Assembly: GCA_028868995.1 (NCBI GenBank)
Contig: JAGWTH010000003.1
Location: 62,001 to 126,000 of the forward strand
Length of the DNA stretch: 64,000 bases
Origin: Burkholderiales bacterium
Lineage (GTDB): Bacteria; Pseudomonadota; Gammaproteobacteria; Burkholderiales; Burkholderiaceae_C
Reading direction: 5' to 3'
The position numbers and the translations under genes are program-made. The notes under the pieces were generated by a model. It worked only from the letters and a program-made list of their open reading frames with translations, was not told where the DNA came from and made no database searches. This document shows positions 25,829 to 34,199 of this stretch, piece after piece; the stretch's first letter is position 1; every line of letters begins with the position of its first letter.

Positions 25829-26497
25829 ATGCTACCGATTCCGGGCCGGGGTGCCGGTTCCCTTCCCCGCGTGCTGGTCACGGGCTTCGAGCCCTTCGGG
25901 GGCAGCCCGCTCAATCCCAGCCGGGACGCGGTCGCCGCCCTGCACGGGCGCGAGCTCGCCGGCCACCGCATCGTGGGCGGGGAGCTGCCCACTGCCTTCG
26001 GCGCCTCGCTGCGCCGGCTGCAGGCGCTGCTGGAGGAACACCGCCCCCGCCTCGTGGTCTGCACCGGGCAGGCCGGCGGGCGGGCGGCGCTGTCGCTGGA
26101 GCGGGTGGCCATCAACGTGGTCGACGCCCGCATCCCGGACAACGCCGGGGCCCAGCCGGTGGACCGTCCGGTCGTGCCGGACGGGCCGGCGGCCTACTTC
26201 ACCAGCCTGCCGATCAAGGCGATGCTCGCGGCGCTGCAGGCCTCCGGCGTGCGCGCCGAGGTGTCGCAGACGGCGGGCACCTTCGTGTGCAACGAAGCCT
26301 TCTACGGCCTGATGCACCTGCTCGCGCAGCCGGCGTGGCAGGGCGTGCGCGGCGGCTTCATCCACCTGCCCTGGCTGCCCGCGCAGGGCCAGCCCGCGCT
26401 GCCGCTCGCGGAAATGGTGCGCGGGCTGGAGCTCGCCATCGCCTGCGCGCTGGCCACGCAGGGCGACCTCCGGGTGCAGGCCGGCGCGCTCGATTGA
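25829..26497 (+). CDS. pcp: Pyroglutamyl-peptidase I
   Basis: Cysteine peptidase removing N-terminal pyroglutamate, 222 residues from ATG 25829. Family motifs are [11 protein letters not shown] with its active-site glutamate region near residues 15-25, the catalytic Cys154 in [11 protein letters not shown] and His179 in GGFIHLPW. Homologues usually begin [11 protein letters not shown], so GTG 25871, fourteen codons later, may be the true start and would give 208 residues. The gene is followed after 44 bp by the PHP phosphatase gene and may share its transcript. Confidence 0.92.
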   Translation: MLPIPGRGAGSLPRVLVTGFEPFGGSPLNPSRDAVAALHGRELAGHRIVGGELPTAFGASLRRLQALLEEHRPRLVVCTGQAGGRAALSLERVAINVVDARIPDNAGAQPVDRPVVPDGPAAYFTSLPIKAMLAALQASGVRAEVSQTAGTFVCNEAFYGLMHLLAQPAWQGVRGGFIHLPWLPAQGQPALPLAEMVRGLELAIACALATQGDLRVQAGALD

Positions 26498-26541
26498 CCC
26501 CGCGCCGGCGGCGCGCGATGGCGCCGCCTAGAATCGAGGGC

Positions 26542-27393
26542 GTGTCCATCCTGAATGCCGACCTCCACTGCCATTCCGTGGTGTCCGACGGCACGCTCGA
26601 GCCCGAGGCCCTGGCGGCCCGGGCCGCCGCCAACGGCGTCGAGCTCTGGGCGCTCACCGACCACGACGAGATCGGCGGCCAGCACCGCGCCGCCGCCGCC
26701 GCCCGTGCGCAGGGCATGCGCTACCTCACCGGCACCGAGATCTCCGTCACCTTCGCCGGCGAGACCGTGCACATCGTGGGTCTCGGCTTCGACCCCGACG
26801 ACGCGCAGATGCGGCGCGGCCTGGAGGAAACGCGCGGCGGCCGCGGCGCCCGCGCCCGGGAGATCGCCGCTTCCCTGGCCCAGGTGGGCATCCGCGACGC
26901 CTACGAGGGCGCCCTGCGCTACGTCGGCAACCCGGAGCTGGTGTCGCGCACGCACTTCGCCCGCTTCCTGGTGGAGGCCGGCGTGTGCAAGGACACCAGC
27001 GAGGTGTTCCGCCGCTACCTCACCGAGGGCAAGCCCGGCTTCGTGCCGCACCGCTGGGCCTCGCTGAAACATGCCGTGCAATGGATCACCGACGCCGGCG
27101 GCGTGGCCGTGATCGCCCACCCGGCGCGCTACAAGCTCACCGCCAACGAGGAATACGCGCTGTTCAGCGAGTTCCAGGCCCATGGCGGGCAGGCGGTGGA
27201 GGTGGTGACCGGCAGCCACTCGGCCGCGGAGGCGGTGAAGTACGCCGCGACCGCCAGGGAGTTCGGGCTCGCCGCCTCGCGCGGCAGCGACTTCCACAGC
27301 CCCGACGAGAGCCACACCGACCTGGGCCAGCTGCCCTACCTGCCCGGCGAGCTGACCCCGGTGTGGGAGCTGCTGGCCGGGCGCATCCGGTGA
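26542..27393 (+). CDS. PHP-domain phosphatase (RnaAM/YciV-like, 3',5'-nucleoside bisphosphatase)
   Basis: Metal-dependent phosphoesterase of 283 residues with the PHP fold. Motif 1 is DLHCHSVVSDG near residue 6-16, motif 2 WALTDHDEIGG near 36-46, motif 3 includes GTEISV near 63 and VIAHPARYKL near 193. Motif 4, RGSDFHSPDESH, is near 250. E. coli RnaAM (YciV) of this family hydrolyses 3',5'-nucleoside bisphosphates such as pAp and trims short RNA 5' ends. The GTG at 26542 follows a GAGGG site. It begins a tight operon running to trpS, and its TGA overlaps the next GTG. Confidence 0.9.
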   Translation: MSILNADLHCHSVVSDGTLEPEALAARAAANGVELWALTDHDEIGGQHRAAAAARAQGMRYLTGTEISVTFAGETVHIVGLGFDPDDAQMRRGLEETRGGRGARAREIAASLAQVGIRDAYEGALRYVGNPELVSRTHFARFLVEAGVCKDTSEVFRRYLTEGKPGFVPHRWASLKHAVQWITDAGGVAVIAHPARYKLTANEEYALFSEFQAHGGQAVEVVTGSHSAAEAVKYAATAREFGLAASRGSDFHSPDESHTDLGQLPYLPGELTPVWELLAGRIR

Positions 27394-28292
27394 GCGCCGT
27401 CGCCTCCGCCGGGGCACTGCAGCGCCCGCACACCCTCGCCGGCATCGCGCTCGTGGTCGCCTCGACCGCCTGCTTCGCCACCCTCGACACCACGACCAAG
27501 CTGGTGAGCGCCTCGGTGCCGCTGCTGATGGCCCTGTGGGTGCGCTACCTCTTCCAGGCTGCGGCCACCACGGCCGTCGTGCTGCCGCTGCGCGGCTGGC
27601 GCATCTGGCGCACCCGCCACTTGGCCTGGCAGCTGGCGCGCGGGCTGCTGCTGCTCGCCAGCAGCCTGCTCGCCTTCCTGAGCCTGCGCTACCTGCCGGT
27701 GGGCGAATTCACCGCCATCGTGATGATCACGCCGCTGGCGATCACGCTGCTGGCCGCCACCCTGCTGAAGGAGCCGGTGTCGGCCCTGCGCTGGGCGCTG
27801 GTGGCGGGCGGCTTCGCCGGCACGCTGGTGATCATCCGCCCGGGCGGCAGCACCTTCGGCCCCGGCAGCATCCTGCCGCTGGCGCTGGTCGCCTGCAACG
27901 CCGGCTTCCAGGTCATCACCAGCCGGCTGGCCCGCACCGAGGACCCGGTGACCATGCACCTGTACACCGGCTGGACCGGCACCGTCATCGCGACGCTGGC
28001 CGTGCCCTTCGTCTGGGCCCGCGTGCCCGACCCGTGGCTGTGGGGCGGCATGGCCCTCATGGGCCTGATGGGCACGGTCGGCCATTTCCTCCTGATCCTC
28101 GCCTACTACCGGGCGCCGGCGGCCACCCTCACGCCCTACCTGTACAGCCAGATCGGCTTCGCCATGCTGGGCGGCCTGCTCGTGTTCTCCCACGTGCCGG
28201 ACCGCCTCTCGCTCGCGGGCATCGTCATGATCGCCGTCTGCGGCGCCGCCGGCGCCTGGCTCACCGTGCGCGAACGGCGCGCCGCGACCTGA
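27390..28292 (+). CDS. EamA/DMT family transporter
   Basis: Drug/metabolite transporter superfamily protein of 300 residues with ten hydrophobic segments in two EamA repeats (about 15-140 and 155-295). Typical motifs include LALVVASTACFATLDTTTKLV in helix 1, RYLPVGEFTAIVMITPLAITLLA in the first repeat and a second-repeat QIGFAMLGGLLVFSHVPD. The GTG start overlaps the stop of the PHP phosphatase gene (GTGA). Substrate unknown; relatives export amino acids, nucleosides or other metabolites. Its position inside a nucleotide/translation operon does not identify the ligand. Confidence 0.88.
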   Translation: MSAVASAGALQRPHTLAGIALVVASTACFATLDTTTKLVSASVPLLMALWVRYLFQAAATTAVVLPLRGWRIWRTRHLAWQLARGLLLLASSLLAFLSLRYLPVGEFTAIVMITPLAITLLAATLLKEPVSALRWALVAGGFAGTLVIIRPGGSTFGPGSILPLALVACNAGFQVITSRLARTEDPVTMHLYTGWTGTVIATLAVPFVWARVPDPWLWGGMALMGLMGTVGHFLLILAYYRAPAATLTPYLYSQIGFAMLGGLLVFSHVPDRLSLAGIVMIAVCGAAGAWLTVRERRAAT

Positions 28293-28300
28293 AGGACGCC

Positions 28301-28936
28301 ATGGCACAGTACTTCGAGCTGCACCCCGACAACCCGCAGCCGCGCCTGCTGAAACAGGCCGTGGCCGTCATCGCCGGCGGCGGCGTGGTCGCCGTGCCCA
28401 CCGACTCCAGCTACGCCATCGCCTGCCACCTGGACGACAAGGCGGCGGCCGACCGGCTGCGGCAGATCCGCCGCATCGACGAGAAGTACCACCTCACCCT
28501 GCTGTGCCGGGACCTGAGCGAGCTGGCCAACTACGCCCGCGTGGACAACAAGCAGTACCGCATGCTCAAGGCGGCCACGCCCGGGCCCTTCACCTTCATC
28601 CTCGACGCAACGCGCGAGGTGCCGCGGCGGGTGAGCCATCCGCAGCGCAAGACCATCGGCCTGCGCGTGCCCGACCACCGGGCGCTGCAGGCGCTGCTGG
28701 AGGCGCACGGCGCGCCGCTGCTGGCCACCACGCTGATCGGCCCGGACGAGACCGAGCCGCTGAACGACCCCGACGAGATCCGCGAGCGCTTCCAGAAGGT
28801 GCTGGACGCGGTGATCGGCGCCGGCCCCTGCCCCGACCAGCCCACCACCGTGGTCGACCTCACCCCGATGGGCACCGGCGGCGACCCGCTGCTGGTGCGC
28901 CGGGGCCGCGGCGACCCCGCCCTCGTGGGCCTGTGA
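28301..28936 (+). CDS. Sua5/YciO/YrdC family protein (YciO-type)
   Basis: Protein of 211 residues with the Sua5/YciO/YrdC fold. Visible motifs are GGGVVAVPTDSSYAIACHLDDKAA near 28-50, RIDEKYHLTLLCRDLSEL near 62-80, ATPGPFTFILDATREVPRR near 95-112 and KTIGLRVPDHRALQALLE near 118-135. The family includes the threonylcarbamoyl-AMP synthases of the tRNA t6A pathway; YciO-type members share the RNA/ATP site but their role is less clear. Eight bases separate it from the EamA gene and 22 from the site-2 protease gene. Confidence 0.9.
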   Translation: MAQYFELHPDNPQPRLLKQAVAVIAGGGVVAVPTDSSYAIACHLDDKAAADRLRQIRRIDEKYHLTLLCRDLSELANYARVDNKQYRMLKAATPGPFTFILDATREVPRRVSHPQRKTIGLRVPDHRALQALLEAHGAPLLATTLIGPDETEPLNDPDEIRERFQKVLDAVIGAGPCPDQPTTVVDLTPMGTGGDPLLVRRGRGDPALVGL

Positions 28937-28958
28937 GCCGGTCTGACACAATGCCGCG

Positions 28959-29627
28959 GTGGACTCGAACAACCTGATCCAGACGATCCTCGTCTTCGCG
29001 CTGCCGGTGCTCTTCGCGATCACCATTCACGAGGCGGCCCACGGCTACGTCGCACGGCACTTCGGCGACAACACGGCCTACATGCTCGGGCGGGTGACGC
29101 TCAACCCGATGAAGCACATCGACCCCATCGGGACCATCCTGATGCCGCTGATGCTGTACTTCGCGACGCAAGGGGCCTTCCTCTTCGGCTACGCCAAGCC
29201 GGTGCCGGTCAACTTCGGTCGCCTGCGCCACCCCAAGCGCGACAGCGTGTGGGTCGCCCTGGCCGGTCCGGCCTCGAACTTCGTCCAGGCGCTGCTGTGG
29301 GCGATCCTGTTCACCGTGCTGGCCGGCGTCGGCCTGACCGAGCCCTTCTTCCTGAAGATGGCCAAGGCCGGCGTGCTGGTGAACCTGGTGATGTGCGCCT
29401 TCAACCTGTTCCCGATCCCGCCGCTGGACGGCGGGCGCATCCTGGTGGGCCTGCTGCCACCGAAGCAGGCCTACGCCTTGAGCCGCATCGAGCCCTGGGG
29501 CTTCTTCATCGTCATGGCCCTCGTGCTCCTGGGCATCGTCAGCCGCTTCTGGCTCAGCCCCCTGATCGACATCGGCTACCAGCTGCTGAACCTGCTGCTG
29601 ACGCCGCTGACCCTCCTCTTCTCGTGA
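28959..29627 (+). CDS. Site-2 protease family membrane metalloprotease (M50)
   Basis: Integral membrane zinc protease of 222 residues of the short S2P group. The zinc motif HEAAH is at residues 24-28 in the first helix, and the second motif, NLFPIPPLDGGRIL, lies near 147-160. Five to six membrane segments are seen, with no PDZ or CBS domain. Its substrates are unknown; site-2 proteases cut membrane-embedded helices such as anti-sigma factors. The GTG start at 28959 is the only one that keeps the first helix. trpS follows after 4 bp, an arrangement often seen in betaproteobacteria. Confidence 0.9.
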   Translation: MDSNNLIQTILVFALPVLFAITIHEAAHGYVARHFGDNTAYMLGRVTLNPMKHIDPIGTILMPLMLYFATQGAFLFGYAKPVPVNFGRLRHPKRDSVWVALAGPASNFVQALLWAILFTVLAGVGLTEPFFLKMAKAGVLVNLVMCAFNLFPIPPLDGGRILVGLLPPKQAYALSRIEPWGFFIVMALVLLGIVSRFWLSPLIDIGYQLLNLLLTPLTLLFS

Positions 29628-29631
29628 CAGC

Positions 29632-30921
29632 ATGAGCGCCTCCGTCGTCCGCTACCTCACCGGCATCACCACCACCGGCACGCCCCACCTGGGCAACTAC
29701 GTCGGCGCGATCCGCCCGGCCGTGCAGGCCAGCCGCCGCGCCGGCACCGAGAACTTCTATTTCCTGGCCGACTACCACGCGCTGATCAAGTGCGACGAGC
29801 CCGCGCGCATCCAGCGCTCCACGCTGGAGATCGCCGCCTGCTGGCTGGCCGCGGGGCTGGACGCGCAGCAGGTGTTCTTCTACCGGCAGTCCGACATCCC
29901 CGAGATTCCCGAGCTGACCTGGCTGCTCACCTGCGTGACCGGCAAGGGCCTGCTCAATCGCGCCCACGCCTACAAGGCGCAGGTGGACAAGAACGTGGCC
30001 GCGGGCGTCGACGTCGACGCCGAGGTGACCATGGGCCTGTTCATGTACCCGGTGCTCATGGCCGCCGACATCCTGATGTTCCAGGCGCACAAGGTGCCCG
30101 TGGGGCGCGACCAGATCCAGCACATCGAGATGGCGCGCGACATGGCGCAGAGCTTCAACCACCTCTATGGCGAGCACCTGGTGCTGCCCGAGGCGGAGGT
30201 CGACGACGCGGTGGCCCTGCTCCCCGGCCTGGACGGCCGCAAGATGAGCAAGAGCTACGACAACGTGATCGGCCTGTTCGCCCCGCGCGAGCAGGTGCGC
30301 AAGCAGATCTTCTCCATCGTCACCGACTCGCGCGCGCCGGGCGAGCCCAAGGACACGGAAGGCTCGGCGCTGTTCCAGATCTACCAGGCGTTCGCCTCGG
30401 CCGAGGACACGCAGAAGATGCGCCAGCTCTACGCCTCGGGCATCTCCTGGGCCGACGCCAAGCAGATGCTGTTCGAGCACATCGATGCCGAGATCGCCCC
30501 CATGCGCGCGCGCTACGAGCACCTGGTGAGCCACCCCCGGGAGCTCGAGGACATCCTGCAGGCCGGCGCGGCCAAGGCGCGCGAGCGCGCGACGCCGCTG
30601 CTGCGCGAGCTGCGCCAGGCGGTGGGCCTGCGCAACCTCGCCAGCGCCGCCGGCGCCGCGAAGAAGGACAAGGCGAAGGCGGCGCTGCCCAGCTTCAAGC
30701 AGTACCGCGAGAGCGACGGCCTGTTCTATTTCAAGTTCGTCGACGCCCAGGGGCGGCTGCTGCTGCAAGGCGGCGGCTTCGCCTCGCCGCGCGAGGCCGG
30801 CCAGTGCATCGCCGGGCTGAAGGCGGCGCGGGCGCTGACGGCCGGCCTGGCCGCCGCGCCGGGCGTGGGCGGGGAGGAAGTCGCGGCCGCCTTGCGCGAA
30901 CTGGCGGACGCCGGGAACTAA
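29632..30921 (+). CDS. trpS: Tryptophan--tRNA ligase with C-terminal extension
   Basis: Class I aminoacyl-tRNA synthetase of 429 residues charging tRNA-Trp. The HIGH-type motif appears as TPHLGN at 17-22 and KMSKS at 204-208. The catalytic and anticodon-binding parts end near residue 335. Standard bacterial TrpRS has about 330-340 residues; here a further 90 follow, joined by a Lys/Ala linker. The tail contains LPSFKQYRESDGLFYFKFVDAQ and LLLQGGGFASPREAGQCI, a strand pattern resembling the YegP/DUF1508 unit. It is the last gene of the operon that starts with the PHP phosphatase. Confidence 0.95.
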   Translation: MSASVVRYLTGITTTGTPHLGNYVGAIRPAVQASRRAGTENFYFLADYHALIKCDEPARIQRSTLEIAACWLAAGLDAQQVFFYRQSDIPEIPELTWLLTCVTGKGLLNRAHAYKAQVDKNVAAGVDVDAEVTMGLFMYPVLMAADILMFQAHKVPVGRDQIQHIEMARDMAQSFNHLYGEHLVLPEAEVDDAVALLPGLDGRKMSKSYDNVIGLFAPREQVRKQIFSIVTDSRAPGEPKDTEGSALFQIYQAFASAEDTQKMRQLYASGISWADAKQMLFEHIDAEIAPMRARYEHLVSHPRELEDILQAGAAKARERATPLLRELRQAVGLRNLASAAGAAKKDKAKAALPSFKQYRESDGLFYFKFVDAQGRLLLQGGGFASPREAGQCIAGLKAARALTAGLAAAPGVGGEEVAAALRELADAGN

Positions 30922-31001
30922 GGGATTAGCACCGAGGTCTTCTTCAGGAAAGCGCTATCCTTGGTCTTTCGTCCTCGCAATTACATTTGTCGAAAAACAA
31001 C

Positions 31002-31595
31002 ATGGCCCTGTACGTCATCGACGACCACCCCCTGATGCGCGAGGCGGTGGTGATGCTGCTGCGCCGGATGCGGCCCGGCGCCGAAGTCGTCGAGCTGGAC
31101 CGGCTCGGCGGCATCGATGCCGCCGTCCGCCAGCACGGCGTCCCGGACCTCATCACCCTGGACCTGAAGCTGCCCGACACCACCGGCTGCTCCGGCGTGA
31201 GCGAGCTGAAGCAGCGCTTCCCCGACACGCCGCTGGCGGTGCTGTCCGCCTCGCCCGCGGCCGACGCCGAGGAGGCCTGCATCGAGGCCGGCGCCGACAT
31301 CTACATCGAGAAGTCCTCGGGCGCCCAGGAGATCGGCAACGCGCTGCGCGCGCTGCTGTCGGCCGACGGCCAGTTCGAGGAGCTCGCCCCCACCGACAGC
31401 AAGCTGTCCAAGCGGCAGAAGCAGCTGATCGTGATGCTCGATCGCGGCCTGTCCAACCGCGAGATCGCCGACGAGCTGGGCATCAGCGAGCACACGGTGA
31501 AGGTGCACCTGTGGCGGCTGTTCCGCCGCCTGGGCGTCAAGAGCCGCACCCAGACCATCCACTACGCCCGCACGCACGGCCTGCTGGCCGCCTGA
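31002..31595 (+). CDS. Response regulator, LuxR/NarL family
   Basis: Two-component regulator of 197 residues. The receiver carries Asp7-Asp8, phosphoacceptor Asp54 in LITLDLKLPDTTG, Ser in VLSASPAAD and Lys in IYIEKSSGAQE. The C-terminal LuxR-type HTH spans about 133-190 (LSKRQKQLIVMLDRGLSNREIADELGIS, then VKVHLWRLFRRLG). I chose ATG 31002; an in-frame TTG at 30987 is possible but neither has a clear ribosome site. The gene converges on a histidine kinase gene 15 bp away, which is the likely partner. The leader contains AGGAAAGCG and CTAAGGGATT motifs similar to those upstream of 20699. Confidence 0.92.
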   Translation: MALYVIDDHPLMREAVVMLLRRMRPGAEVVELDRLGGIDAAVRQHGVPDLITLDLKLPDTTGCSGVSELKQRFPDTPLAVLSASPAADAEEACIEAGADIYIEKSSGAQEIGNALRALLSADGQFEELAPTDSKLSKRQKQLIVMLDRGLSNREIADELGISEHTVKVHLWRLFRRLGVKSRTQTIHYARTHGLLAA

Positions 31596-31610
31596 GCACC
31601 GGGCGGGCCT

Positions 31611-33035
31611 TCAGATGTCGCCGCGGGCCGGCGCCATCTGCGCCAGCGCATGCACCGCGCGTTCCGCCGCGGCGCGCCCGTCGGTCGGGCGCAGCACCAG
31701 CCGGAACACGCTGCCGCGACCCAGGCGCGACTGCAGCGCCAGGGGATGGCCCAGGATGTCGGTAAGCCGCGCCACGATGTACAGGCCCAGGCCGAAGCCG
31801 TCCTCCGTGCCCGAATGCGAGGGCACCTTGTAGAACTCCCGGAAGATCTCGCGCTGGTGCACCGGCGCGATGCCCACGCCGGTGTCCCAGATCTCGACCC
31901 GCAGGCCGTCGCGCGCGGGCCGCGAGGCCACCAGGACGCCGCCGCGCTGCGTGTACTTCACCGCATTGGCGATCAGGTTGCCGACGATGCGCTGCAGCAG
32001 GATCGGGTCCGAGACCGTGGTGCCGGGGCGCAGGTACATGCGGAACTGCAGGCCCTTGGCCTCGCACAGCGGCCGGTACTGCAGCTCCAGGTCGCGCAGC
32101 AGCTTGGCGACGTCCACGGTGTCGATGTTCAGGCGGATCTTGCCGGAGTCCAGCCGCGCCAGGTCGAACAGCGAGTCGAACAGGTGGTTCACCGCCTTGG
32201 TGGACTCCACGATCTTGGGCGCGATCTCGTGCACCAGCTCCGGCTCGGAGCCCAGCCAGTCGGCGTACAGGCCCAGCGCATGCACCGGCTGGCGGATGTC
32301 GTGGGCGGCGCTGGCGAGGAAGCGGTTCTTGATCTCCACCGCGTCCAGCGCCGCCTGGGTCTGGCGGGTGAGCGACTCGATCAGCTGCTCGTTGCGGAAC
32401 TGCAGCTCGAAGTTGCGGCGGTGCGTGGCGTGCAGCTGCAGGCCGGTGTGGCGCAGCACCTGCCAGAACACGAGCAGCAGGCCCACCAGCCACCAGTGGT
32501 AGGTCGGCCCCTGCAGGTGCAGCTGCACCACCATGCGCCAGCCCATGATGGCCAGCGAGGTCGCCGCCATGGTGTCCAGGTAGGCCAGCATGGTGGAGCG
32601 CTGGGTCGACAAGCCGTTGACGGAGAGCATGGCGAGGCCCGCCAGGGTCAGCCAGCAGATGAACTGGTCGGACAGCGAGGTGCGGTCGAAATACAGGAAG
32701 GTCGCGGCGCCCCACAGCAGCGCCGTCGCCGGCCAGACCAGCCGCCAGCGGCGGAAGAACGCCAGGTGTTCGTCGGTGCCCTGGTGGCGCACCCGGTCCT
32801 CGTAGCGCCGCAGCACCGCGTAGCGCCAGCCGGTCACCGCGAGCACCGCCAGGATCCAGGCCGCCATGAGCGCAGGCGGCAGGTCGTCCCACAGCACGCC
32901 GAAGATCACCAGGACCGGCAGCAGCGACAGCCACTGGGCCTGGCGCTGGGTGCGCATCAGGCTGCGCACCAGCTCGCCATCGACCCAGTGCGCCTCCGCG
33001 GAGGGCGTCGGGGCCGGGAGCGTCTCCGGTTTCAT
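31611..33035 (-). CDS. Sensor histidine kinase with multi-helix membrane input domain
   Basis: Histidine kinase of 474 residues. The N-terminal half (about 35-190) has five or six hydrophobic segments in pairs and no large periplasmic loop, a membrane-embedded sensor of unknown ligand. A coiled linker (FELQFRNEQLIESLTRQTQ) follows. The H-box is SAAHDIRQPVHALGLY with His245, the N-box NLIANAVKYT, the G1-box WDTGVGIAP and the G2-box GFGLGLYIV. The HDIRQP form of the H-box is typical of kinases paired with NarL-type regulators. The convergent LuxR-type regulator next door is therefore the probable partner. There is no receiver domain at the end. Confidence 0.92.
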   Translation of the reverse strand: MKPETLPAPTPSAEAHWVDGELVRSLMRTQRQAQWLSLLPVLVIFGVLWDDLPPALMAAWILAVLAVTGWRYAVLRRYEDRVRHQGTDEHLAFFRRWRLVWPATALLWGAATFLYFDRTSLSDQFICWLTLAGLAMLSVNGLSTQRSTMLAYLDTMAATSLAIMGWRMVVQLHLQGPTYHWWLVGLLLVFWQVLRHTGLQLHATHRRNFELQFRNEQLIESLTRQTQAALDAVEIKNRFLASAAHDIRQPVHALGLYADWLGSEPELVHEIAPKIVESTKAVNHLFDSLFDLARLDSGKIRLNIDTVDVAKLLRDLELQYRPLCEAKGLQFRMYLRPGTTVSDPILLQRIVGNLIANAVKYTQRGGVLVASRPARDGLRVEIWDTGVGIAPVHQREIFREFYKVPSHSGTEDGFGLGLYIVARLTDILGHPLALQSRLGRGSVFRLVLRPTDGRAAAERAVHALAQMAPARGDI

Positions 33036-33240
33036 GCGCCGAGTCTAGGCGATCGTCCGGGCGGCCCTCGCGCGCAGCTTCAGGAACCCACCGACACAGC
33101 AAGAGGCGCCGTCCTACAAGGGCGGCCGCGCAAAGCGCCCAGACTCTTCCGTAGCGCTGACCTGATGCCCGCACGCAGGCAGCGCGCCCTGGAAGTCGGG
33201 CTCCCCAGCCCCCTTGTTCCCCAACCTAGACGAGGACCCC

Positions 33241-33471
33241 ATGGATTCCCAAACCTCCCACGTCACCGAGGCCGCCAAGTCGGCTCCCAAGAAGTCCCTG
33301 CGTGGATTCGCCGCGATGGACCCGCAGCGCCAGCGCGAGATCGCCAGCCTCGGCGGCCGCGCCGCCCACCAGAGCGGGCACGCCCACGAGTTCACCAGCG
33401 AGGAGGCCCGCGCCGCCGGCAAGAAGCGCCATGCGCGCGCCACCGGCGCCTCCGAATCCCCCCGCGCCTGA
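33241..33471 (+). CDS. KGG-motif stress-induced protein (Con-10/GsiB-like)
   Basis: Small hydrophilic protein of 76 residues. It contains GFAAMDPQRQREIASLGGRAAHQSGHAHEFTSEEARAAGKKRHA, two degenerate GGxA-type repeats of the KGG/Con-10 family, known from general stress protein GsiB and desiccation- or starvation-induced proteins. The first repeat reads LGGRAAH and the second has lost the second glycine (AAGKKRHA). It is rich in Ala, Lys, Arg and has no cysteine or membrane segment. Stress protection is inferred from the family only. The 205-bp upstream region, shared with the divergent kinase gene, holds no recognised box. Confidence 0.75.
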   Translation: MDSQTSHVTEAAKSAPKKSLRGFAAMDPQRQREIASLGGRAAHQSGHAHEFTSEEARAAGKKRHARATGASESPRA

Positions 33472-33604
33472 CCGGCGCCGGGCGCGGTACCCGGCCCGGG
33501 GCGGCCGGGCCGGCCCGCCCCTCGCGGGCCACACCGGCCGCCCCGCGCCTGTTCCCCTCGCGGCCGCAAGCCGCTAGCATCGGCCGACCCCGTCCGCGCC
33601 GCCG

Positions 33605-33889
33605 ATGAAACGCAGCACCCGCCCGCTGGCCGCCGCGGCCCTCGCCGCGGCGCTGGTGCTCGCCCTCTCCTGGCACCTGCATTCCTGGGGCGGCATCGCC
33701 CTGGTGATCGTCGCCGCCGCCGGCTATGCCTGGTACCGGGCGCAGGTCGCCCGCGGCGAGGCGGCGGAGCGCTTCTTCGGCGATGCCGGCGAGGACACCC
33801 GCCTCACCGGTTTCCAGGGCGGCTCCCCCAGCGAGATGCCGCCCCTGGAGCCGCGCGCCGGCGAGCCCGGCGCGCCGGCGGGACGCTGA
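33605..33889 (+). CDS. Small hypothetical membrane protein
   Basis: Protein of 94 residues, not recognised. Residues 5-23 and 27-46 are hydrophobic (LAAAALAAALVLALSW and GGIALVIVAAAGYAWY), giving a two-helix hairpin or a signal anchor plus one helix. The rest is a charged, proline-rich tail (AERFFGDAGEDTRLTGFQGGSPSEMPPLEP), probably cytoplasmic. Coding bias fits its neighbours. A strong intrinsic terminator in the same direction lies about 280 bp downstream and might end its transcript, unless that terminator belongs to the small RNA proposed here. Confidence 0.6.
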   Translation: MKRSTRPLAAAALAAALVLALSWHLHSWGGIALVIVAAAGYAWYRAQVARGEAAERFFGDAGEDTRLTGFQGGSPSEMPPLEPRAGEPGAPAGR

Positions 33890-34008
33890 GCCTCGCCTGG
33901 CGCCGGTTCCCGGCGCAGCAATGGCTCACGTTCGCGCCACCTGCCAACTTCTTCACGGACCCGTCCATCGCGAGGGACGAACGGCATGAGCCGGCCGAGC
34001 GAGCGGAG

Positions 34009-34037
34009 TTGGCGTTCGCCAGCCCCCGGTCGATACT
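34009..34037 (+). promoter_or_regulatory. Sigma70-like promoter candidate for a small RNA
   Basis: TTGGCG at 34009-34014 and GATACT at 34032-34037 are separated by exactly 17 bp. Each matches its consensus hexamer (TTGACA, TATAAT) at four of six positions. A start near 34044 would give a transcript of about 155 nt ending at the terminator at 34170-34199. Read by eye only. Confidence 0.35.
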
Positions 34038-34043
34038 TCTTGC

Positions 34044-34199
34044 AACAAAGTCAAGAGATTGCCGGGGACGTCGGCGGGAGATCAGGGGAATCAGGGTACC
34101 GGCCACCGCGCCGGCCCAGGATGTCGTTGGGGAAGGCCTCGAGTGCAAGCGGGGCCATTTTGAGGGGAAAGCCCCGCGTGCGCGCGGGGCTCTTTTTTT
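34044..34199 (+). ncRNA. Candidate small RNA antisense to the end of the epimerase-like gene
   Basis: A stretch of about 155 nt with a promoter-like element just upstream and a strong intrinsic terminator at its end. It has no plausible plus-strand ORF. It is complementary to the last 50 codons of the minus-strand epimerase-like gene, a part without obvious family conservation. I compared it mentally with SRP RNA, 6S RNA, tmRNA and RNase P RNA signatures, and none fits. It may instead be only the 3' untranslated end of the 33605-33889 transcript. Confidence 0.3.

Noticed and set aside
34044-34199. SRP RNA, 6S RNA, tmRNA or RNase P RNA
   Set aside because: The size is in range but none of the conserved sequences of these RNAs is present.
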